Origin: Odobenus rosmarus divergens
Taxonomy: Eukaryota; Chordata; Mammalia; Carnivora; Odobenidae
Assembly: GCF_000321225.1 (NCBI RefSeq)
Contig: NW_004451649.1
Location: forward strand, 355,343 to 419,342
DNA: 64,000 nt
Reading direction: 5' to 3'
The translations under genes were made by a program, and so were the position numbers. A model generated the notes under the pieces. That model did not search any database, was not told the DNA's origin, and saw only the letters and a list, made by a program, of their open reading frames with translations. Position 1 is the stretch's first letter, and the number at the start of each line of letters is the position of its first letter. Positions 57,816-64,000 of the stretch are shown piece by piece.

Positions 57816-60318
57816 AATAAACACCACCCTGTATCACAGCTTTCAAAGTAATCTTATTTCACAGAATCTGACACTTAAAGCAATGATTCTTTATCTTCTG
57901 CAAAGGGCTCAAGCCCAGTTATTAATACAAGAGCTGAAATCCTTGGAAATACCTTCTACGTGAGCAAAATTAAGTAATAAGATATCTATTCTTAGGAGGG
58001 ACTACTCTTTTAAAGTCACTTGTCCAGCTTTCTCATTTTACAGATGAAGGAACTAAAATCCAGAAAAGCAATGTACGTTTATGAAGTCGACATTATTTCT
58101 GTTACAGCCTGGCATGTAAGAGTACTCAATAAAAATTTGTTGAGTGAATTGAACAAATGAATAATTTCTTCCCCTGATCTTCTTTATTCTAACCACTGTA
58201 AGTTTCTCATGCTTTGGAGATTTATCCAGGAATAGGTACAGGCATTTTGACTAAGATAATACATTTTGGTGTTTGTCTTTGGCATAAAAGCTACTGTTGT
58301 AAAGCAACAGCTTTTTAAGGGGGCGGTTAATGGATTTGTAACTAGAAGAATAGAGTCAATACTGCTACTTATCAAACATTCACATAAAAAAACTAAATTA
58401 CATCAGCAGTGAAAAGTCATGTAGCTCAAACATCAATTCTAATTTAAAAGCATTTCTGGAGACAAGGCAAAATATAATTCTATTCCTCAGTTGAGACAGT
58501 ACTATTTTAAGGAAAATGAATATAGAAGTCTGACAAACAATAATATTAATAACCCCCTTATATGTCTTTCTGATGACAGTAGTGATGACAAGATCATATT
58601 ACAAAAAGAAATCTCCGTCTGAGGGAAACAGTTCGGAAGAAACCCCCTGAAGCTCCTAAAACAGTTAGGTTTCTTGTCAGACTGATGGCCCAAACACTCA
58701 GAAAGTGACACCTCCAAGAAGGTGACATTGCGTATGTGAAAGGGGCCGAGATTGAATTGCTCATCTGTTGCTTCCAAAGTTCATGCAGAGAGCATACATT
58801 GCAGTGAAAGTAAATTGAACAACCAATGTAAAACCAAATTCTGAGCTGGAAATTGCTACATGATGCTCACTAAGTTGCTTTAACTCTTCCACTATCATAA
58901 GAATGTTAAGGAAAATCTTTGCCACATTTATGTGAGCATAGTACTTGACTGAACTACAGCAATTAATATAATCCTCTAAGCGGTGAGAGCTCCCTTAAAG
59001 ACCATGGAGAGTCAGGCTCAGATCTCTGGTAACGTATGAGTCAAGTACGCCTCTCTGACCCACTAAGGAATTTAATTTAGCGGGGGGTGGGGTGGGGATT
59101 GCAGCTAACCTGGCTCAAAGTCCTGTGGAGTAAACTAAGGAGGCCACATTTCAGTTTTCTTACAAGACAAAAGTGAAGTGGGTAGAAGAAATCAGAAAGA
59201 ATAGTAAGCTGAGAAGTGAAATTGCCCGTCTTTCTCTTGCTTTTATCTTAGAGAAACCACACGGATCCAACATTCATCTCTACTGCTTCATTTAACTGCC
59301 TTTCTGTCCCCACACCTTTATTTTCCTTTTCTTCTGTTTTATTTCCTTACTCTTTTTCATTGATAAACAAGGAACTGCTTTGAAATCCCTGCGTTTGCTA
59401 ATCGCCATTGTTTTCCTCAAGTTAAAAGTGTTCGGAAAAAGAAAAATACTTGACACACCCTCTTTATGACTGGATAACAATGATCAACATTAAATTAGCA
59501 CAACTTAGTGGAAATGAAATGGATTCTGATGTCAATCAGGATTCAGCACTCTTGTTTTTGCACTCTTGTTGACATTATAATTTCTCAAAATCTCAATTTT
59601 TTTTGTCATTCATAAAGAGTAATCTTTTTCCCTGTCCCTGATCTGTTTTAGGTCCTCCAAAAACTTAACAAAACCTTCTGATATCTCTTGTCTTATTTTT
59701 TTTTCCCTGGTTCTATGCACATGAGGTTTTGCACTTCCCTCTAACTCTGCTCCATGCCACCATGCATGGAGCTGAACATTTGAGGAATGTATTACTCCTT
59801 TCCAAAATCTTCTAACATCTATCTTTTCTGTTTTTTTGTTTGTTTGTTTTATTTATTTTTTTTACTTTTGTGACTATAAGACAACTGATAAATTCTTTCT
59901 TCTTTCCACCACCTCCCTTTCACACTGAAGTTTTGCTGCAAAACATAGCACTAAGTCCTGTTATTGGATTGATTGATCATTGATCATTGATTGGCATATC
60001 TATTTATGAAGTTGGTCTGGACTTTATGTATGTTTCTCTGTATAAAATAGCTTGTGATACATTTCAGTCTTTCTTATTACAGATGTTGCTTTAGACTGAA
60101 AGTAACAGACTGATGAAACTATGTTTCTTCAACTTCGTAAGAGGCTCCATATCTTTATTCTCCATATCTTTATTCGTGTGAGGGGTAGGTGTATTTATTG
60201 ATGCTTGTTAATGATCATGGTGATTGACTGGCTCAAGCCAGAGCTACTATACATATGAAAAAAGTTGCCAGGATAGGTCATGTGTTTGGTAATTTGGGGA
60301 GCTTCTAAATTTGGAGAA
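57816..60318. other. Mostly unassigned non-coding DNA
   Basis: Small items: an L2/MIR-like patch (listed separately), a G-rich run near 59079-59097 and TTTG/TTTA low complexity at 59827-59866. ATTGATC-type repeats lie at 59965-59993, and CTCCATATCTTTATT appears twice in a row at about 60147-60176. No gene is recognised. Confidence 0.5.
58030..58165 (+). repeat. L2/MIR-like 3' end patch
   Basis: 'cattttacagatgaaggaactaaaatccag' looks like reverse MIR core. It is followed by 'cctggcatgtaagagtactcaataaaaatttgttgagtgaattg', which looks like a forward L2 end. This is either two abutting relics or one chimera; strand is given for the L2 part. Confidence 0.5.
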
Positions 60319-60330
60319 TACATTGCTTTT

Positions 60331-60355
60331 TATTTTTTTTAAAGATTTTATTTAC
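60331..60355 (-). mobile_element. Tail-only CAN-SINE insertion (about 25 bp)
   Basis: 'tatttttttttaaagattttatttac' is the reverse complement of the last bases of a CAN-SINE (AAATAAAATCTTT plus A-run). It is flanked by TACATTGCTTTT (60319-60330) and TACATTGTTTTT (60356-60367), 11 of 12 identical, as expected for a TSD. Interpretation is an extreme 5' truncation. Confidence 0.65.
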
Positions 60356-60367
60356 TACATTGTTTTT

Positions 60368-61176
60368 TAGAACATAGAAAGAAAACTGATGGAGGAACTG
60401 GACTAGTGATATAGAAGCTGAGATTTGGCTAATTCTTTATTTTAAAACGAGAGCTGCCAAATGATGAGAGTGAAGCCTTCTCCCTCTCTCAAACTACATT
60501 CCATAAATCAGCAGAGGAAATGACCTAAGTCTTCTATTCACTTCCATAGTTAGTTGTGCAAATCTGGATCTCGGATAACCTTTACTACATTGTGCAGAGG
60601 CATTCAGTACAAACAAGAATAAAACCAGGACCAAATATTGTTATTTATATTTCCACATAAAGACTGTAGAATAAACTTTAGTATTTCTTCTAATATTTTC
60701 ATGATATAAAGTTACTTTTTTGTTTTGAAAATTCTAATTAGACAAAGAATTTAAAATGTGCTAATATGTATATAATAGATTTTAATCAGAAACCCACTGG
60801 CAATTGCAATGACAATTAACAAAAGACAATATCTAAATTCTAAAATTGGCTTGGTTAAATTAATATAAATTTTAAAAGACTAATCTATGAATAAAATGTC
60901 TATTATTAAATTAAATTACCCTCTTATCCTAGAGCTGTATAATGAGATTATGATGGATGATCTTAAAGATTAACATTCAATTCTGAAATTCTAAAATGGA
61001 TCTTCTCAAGTAAACTTTTTAAATTTCAATTTTTCTTTAATTTTAGTTTTCTTTGAATTTAGATATATATGTGTCTATTTGTATGTATGTACACATAGGA
61101 TAAACTTGTGATTTAAATAGATATATAATGCATATCACCATTATTTTCGAAGGCCTCTATTAATTTACCATCTATC
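60368..61176. other. Unassigned AT-rich non-coding DNA
   Basis: No recognisable repeat or gene. Confidence 0.5.
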
Positions 61177-61188
61177 CACTTGGCTTTA

Positions 61189-61555
61189 TTATATTTTTAA
61201 AGATTTTATATATCGGGGCACGGGGGTGGCTCCCAGTTGGTTCAGTATCTGACTCTTGACTTCGGCTCAGGTCATGATCTCAGGGTATTGGGATCCAGCC
61301 TTGTGTGGGGCTCCTGGCTCAGTGGGGAGTCTGCTTCTCTCCCTCCCCCCTTCTAAAATACATAAATAAAATCTTTTAGAGAGTGTGCTTGCATGTGTAA
61401 GAGGGCAGGGGGAGGGGCAGAGGGAGAAAATCTCAAGCAGGCTCCCCGCTGACCAAGGAGCCAGATCTGGGGCTCAATCTCAGGACCCTGAGATCATGAC
61501 CTGAGTTGAAATCAGAGTTGGATGTTTAACCGACTACCCCACCCAGGTACCTCTT
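61189..61555 (-). mobile_element. CAN-SINE, reverse, split by a second SINE
   Basis: The left piece is the tail ('tatatttttaaagattttatatat'). The right piece from about 61379 runs 'gagagtgtgcttgcatg...' to 'ccacccaggtacct' (head). The perfect 12-bp TSD CACTTGGCTTTA at 61177-61188 and 61556-61567 encloses both pieces and the inner SINE, proving one outer element. The middle ('ccctgagatcatgacctgag') is the older subtype. Confidence 0.9.
61216..61378 (+). mobile_element. CAN-SINE nested inside the outer reverse SINE
   Basis: 'ggggcacgggggtggctccc' head, 'tctgactcttgacttcggctcaggtcatgatctc' middle, and tail 'aatacataaataaaatctttta'. It sits within the tail region of the outer SINE in the opposite orientation. 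No clean TSD of its own can be read, because the target is AT-rich and both tails resemble each other. Confidence 0.85.
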
Positions 61556-61621
61556 CACTTGGCTTTAGTAACTAAAAAGTTATGTTCCCATTTTGAATTG
61601 ATTAAAACAGGTAGTGGCTAT

Positions 61622-62235
61622 ATTAATTTCCTAAGGCTGCTGTAAAACAGTACCACAAATCTGGTGGCTTATAACATCAGAAATTTGCTCTTACAGTTCT
61701 AGAGGCTAGATAATCAAAGTGTGGCAAAACCATGCGACTCTGAAGGCTCTGGAGAAGAATCCTTTGCAGCTTCTTCCAGAGTCTGAGAGCCACAGGCATT
61801 TCTTATCAAATGGCAGCATAACACCAATCTCTGCCATTGTCTTCACATAGCTGTCTGCTCCCTGTGGCTTCTGTGTGTGTGTCTAAATTTCCCTCTTCTT
61901 CTTCTTTTTCTTTTTTTTTTTTTTTTAGAGGGAGGGAGTGGGAGAGAGAAAATTTTAAGCAGGCTCCACGCCCAGTGCAGGAGCCCAAGGCAGGGCTCAA
62001 TCTCACAACCCTGAGATTGACCTGAGCTGAAACCAAGGTCAGATGCTTAACCCACTGAACCACCCAGGTGCCCACCCTCTTCTTATAAGGACACTAGTCA
62101 TTGGATTAGGGCTCACCCTTATCCACTATAAACTCATTTTAACTTGATTACATTTGCAAAGACCTTATTTCCAAATAAGATTACATTCTGAGATTATAAG
62201 TGGACATGAATTTGGGGACTACTACTCAACCCAGT
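61622..62235 (-). mobile_element. MaLR-type (MLT1/MST-like) solo LTR, reverse, split by a SINE
   Basis: Plus-strand order 'aatttcctaaggctgctgtaaaacag', 'ctggtggcttataacatcagaaatttgctctta', 'cagttctagaggct', then 'ttcccctcttctt-type' to 'cttataaggacactagtcattggattagg' and 'tgcaaagaccttatttccaaataag' is the reverse complement of an ERVL-MaLR LTR. No internal retroviral genes are present. A CAN-SINE splits it at 61901-62074. Subfamily not assigned. Confidence 0.8.
61901..62074 (-). mobile_element. CAN-SINE, reverse, inside the MaLR LTR
   Basis: The T-run tail on the left leads to 'aaccacccaggtgccca' on the right. TSD CCCTCTTCTT lies at 61891-61900 and 62075-62084. The copy lacks most of the AAATAAAT tail and has the older 'ccctgagattgacctgagctgaaaccaagg' middle. 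Confidence 0.9.
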
Positions 62236-62934
62236 TCAGAATCATATAATAGTCAAACAGAGTTTCTCTTCAATCTGTGATAACCCGTATTGGTATAATG
62301 AATTTACATAATTCCTTTCAAAGCAAGTACATCTATAGGAGATGGATATGTGTGATAGTAAATAGAGCGGCTCAACAAACATTTCCAGCTTTCTGCCGTT
62401 CATGAAGGGTGAATGGCTGGGTCTTGCGCCTTGCTTTGGCAACAAAACATAAAATATAAGAAATAGCGCCACTTGTTTCCAGCCGGAGGATTTAACAGCC
62501 ATATTCTGCCTTTCCGTTTGTTTAGAAAATGGGTTCTCCAGCAAACTAGGTCCTGGAATGAGAATGATGTAGAGCAGAGACCCCAGCAGACTCACAATAT
62601 AGCAAGAAATAGCCTTTGTTGCTTGAGATTTGGGAATTGTTTGTATGTGTAGAATATGCATTCGCAGTGGGAGTAATGTAAAAGTCGTTCTTGAGGGCAA
62701 AATAAAATCTCACTTTTTTATGTATAAGGTACATACATGCATATAATACATAAACATATATATACAGTGTCTGGTATTAAAATTCCATGGAGAGGTGATT
62801 AGAAAACAAAATGTCTAAATATGCTCCTTAAGGGAGTAAGAATGAAAAAATGGTTGGGAAACTAGTGGAATAACCTAGTGGATTCTCAGTGATATCATAG
62901 GCTTTGTTGACACCAGCTAGGTTTCAGTTTCAAA
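62236..62934. other. Unassigned DNA containing the longest open frame of the window
   Basis: A minus-strand frame of 152 codons spans 62242-62700. Its product has a hydrophobic stretch near residues 31-52 (AISCYIVSLLGSLLYIILIP) and another near 80-92. It matches no family I know and has no conserved motif or promoter context. Most likely a chance frame. Confidence 0.45.
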
Positions 62935-63115
62935 TTTTGACACTTTTCAAAGTTTCTTCATCAATTTGTGGTTACATTAACTACTCTGAATGATGGGGTT
63001 AAAAATAATACCACCCTCTTATGCTCTGTGATAATTAAGACAATCAACATAAATGTTTATTATAGTGCTTGCCATATAGTAATTATTTTTAAAAACTTGG
63101 GTATTATTATAATTT
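62935..63115 (+). repeat. MIR SINE 3' part
   Basis: 'agtttcttcatcaatttgtgg', 'gatggggttaaaaataataccacc', 'ctgtgataattaagacaatc' and 'atagtgcttgccatatagtaatt' follow the MIR right half. Confidence 0.7.
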
Positions 63116-63229
63116 AATTGTTCTAACATTAATCATGGTTTAATGTCCTGTGAAGAAATATATTGCATTTCCATTTATACTTTAGGCAAAATTCGAAGGA
63201 GCTGATTGTATTTGTCAGTATAAGCTAAG

Positions 63230-63590
63230 CGCTAAAACAAAGAATACTAAAACCTTGATAATTTAACACATTACAAGTTATTCATTGTTCAATTCATAGT
63301 CTCAAGTATTTGAGAGAAAGTGAGATAGTCTGCGCTACACCACCATTCTGGGATTCGTTTTTTCCATCTGGTTGCTCAGTGTTTTCTCCAGGATTTGACC
63401 ATTAAGTGAATGACAGTTAGAGAGCATTGAGGATGGTATGGGAGGTATCTTACAGGCCAGACCTAGAAATGCCTGTATTCCATTGGCTAAAACTCAATCA
63501 CATGATCTCATTTAACTGCAAGGGAGGCTGGGGCATTTGGGTAATTTGGCCAAGCTCTGAGTGAAAGAAGGAAAGATGATTCTAGGTTAA
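63230..63590. repeat. Probable old interspersed repeat, family not assigned
   Basis: 'ttccattggctaaaactcaatcacatgatctcatttaactgcaagggaggctggg' closely parallels a phrase common in old mammalian repeats ('cattggccagaac..tcacatggcc...tagctgcaagggaggctggga'). I cannot assign the family or orientation. Confidence 0.5.
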
Positions 63591-63709
63591 CATTCAGCAC
63601 TGTCTCTGCCACCAGGACAGAGATTCATTAGTATACTCTAATGACCAAAGTGTTGGAAACCAGTTAAAATGTATTTTTTGCCAAGGCCTTTAATGCATCA
63701 TCCAAATGC

Positions 63710-63850
63710 TCTTCTGAGTGGACACTATTATTATCTTTGTCTCAGTTGAGGCAGTTGTTATGATCACACTGTAGGTGGTAGAACCAAGATTAGAATCCAG
63801 ATCTGCTTGATCCAGAGCACAAGCTCTTAGCCAGCATGCTAAATCTTTCC
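63710..63850 (-). repeat. MIR SINE, reverse orientation
   Basis: 'gacactattattatctttgtctcagttgaggcag', 'gatcacactgtaggtggtagaaccaagattagaatccag' and 'gagcacaagctcttagccagcatgct' follow the reverse MIR order well. Confidence 0.8.
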
Positions 63851-64000
63851 ACATGAGGTACCCATTCATCATCCCTTCTAGCAGGGATAATGGAGTAGAA
63901 AGGCTACTTCACATTTAGATTAGAGAAAACTAAAATTTTCCTGATGACAAGTGAATAGTTTACTTAAAAATATTGTAAAATCTCTAGAAGTCTTTTAACA

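Noticed and set aside
59079..59097. G-rich run (G6-T-G4-T-G4) as a G-quadruplex
   Set aside because: Only three separate G-runs are present, so a standard four-run G4 needs the G6 run to be split with no loop; much weaker than 49194-49215.
61622..62235. Possible endogenous retrovirus with coding potential
   Set aside because: Only LTR-type sequence is present; no gag, pol or env-like reading is seen in or next to it.
62242..62700. 152-codon minus-strand open frame with two hydrophobic stretches, at first glance receptor-like
   Set aside because: It aligns convincingly with no receptor family I know, has no conserved motif and no exon or promoter context. One frame of this length in 64 kb is expected by chance.

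Overview
This window is vertebrate nuclear DNA, mammalian and from the order Carnivora. It holds no gene that I can support. The diagnostic signal is about two dozen CAN-SINEs, which are tRNA-derived elements with heads like GGGCGCCTGGGTGGCTCAG and tails like CAAATAAATAAATAAAATCTT. The copies lack the dog-type head (GGGATCCCTGGGTGGCGCAG) and the cat-type middle. They look like the forms I associate with arctoid caniforms (bears, seals, mustelids). That narrower placement is an inference from remembered subfamily sequences, not a search.

No open reading frame passes 152 codons. None has a recognisable complete domain, intron/exon structure or code-like composition. The DNA is AT-rich and densely populated by dead transposons, so it reads as a gene desert or the inside of a very long intron. 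The oldest layer is MIR, L2, MER5A/hAT, Tigger, an MaLR LTR and old L1 pieces. The youngest layer is carnivore L1 3' ends and CAN-SINEs with near-perfect target-site duplications (TSDs).

Layout: 1-2.96 kb is mostly unassigned, with one MER5A. 2.96-4.44 kb is a dense MIR cluster capped by a SINE. 4.4-15.3 kb is mainly unassigned, with two MIRs, two SINEs and a 52-bp Z-DNA-type tract at 15.26 kb. 15.9-19.4 kb is a layered L1/SINE stack. 20-24.7 kb carries five SINEs, including a tandem pair and an inverted pair. 25-35 kb is sparse, with microsatellites, L2 tails and a 60-bp L1 insertion inside a MIR. 35-45 kb is SINE-rich and holds a Tigger element, a diverged duplicated segment and a 237-bp L1 end. 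45.7-46.4 kb is a long L2 piece. 47-55 kb has hAT relics, MIRs, two facing L1 fragments and a strong G-quadruplex/GC-box motif at 49.2 kb. 55-61 kb is largely unassigned. 61.2-62.2 kb has a SINE inside a SINE, next to an MaLR LTR that is itself split by a SINE. 62.9-63.9 kb has two more MIRs.

I found no undescribed gene system. The most interesting material is mechanistic: nested and ultra-short retrotransposon insertions with readable TSDs, SINEs with deletions between short direct repeats, and a few non-B-DNA or possible regulatory motifs. Repeat family names come from recognising the sequence by eye, and boundaries of old elements are approximate.
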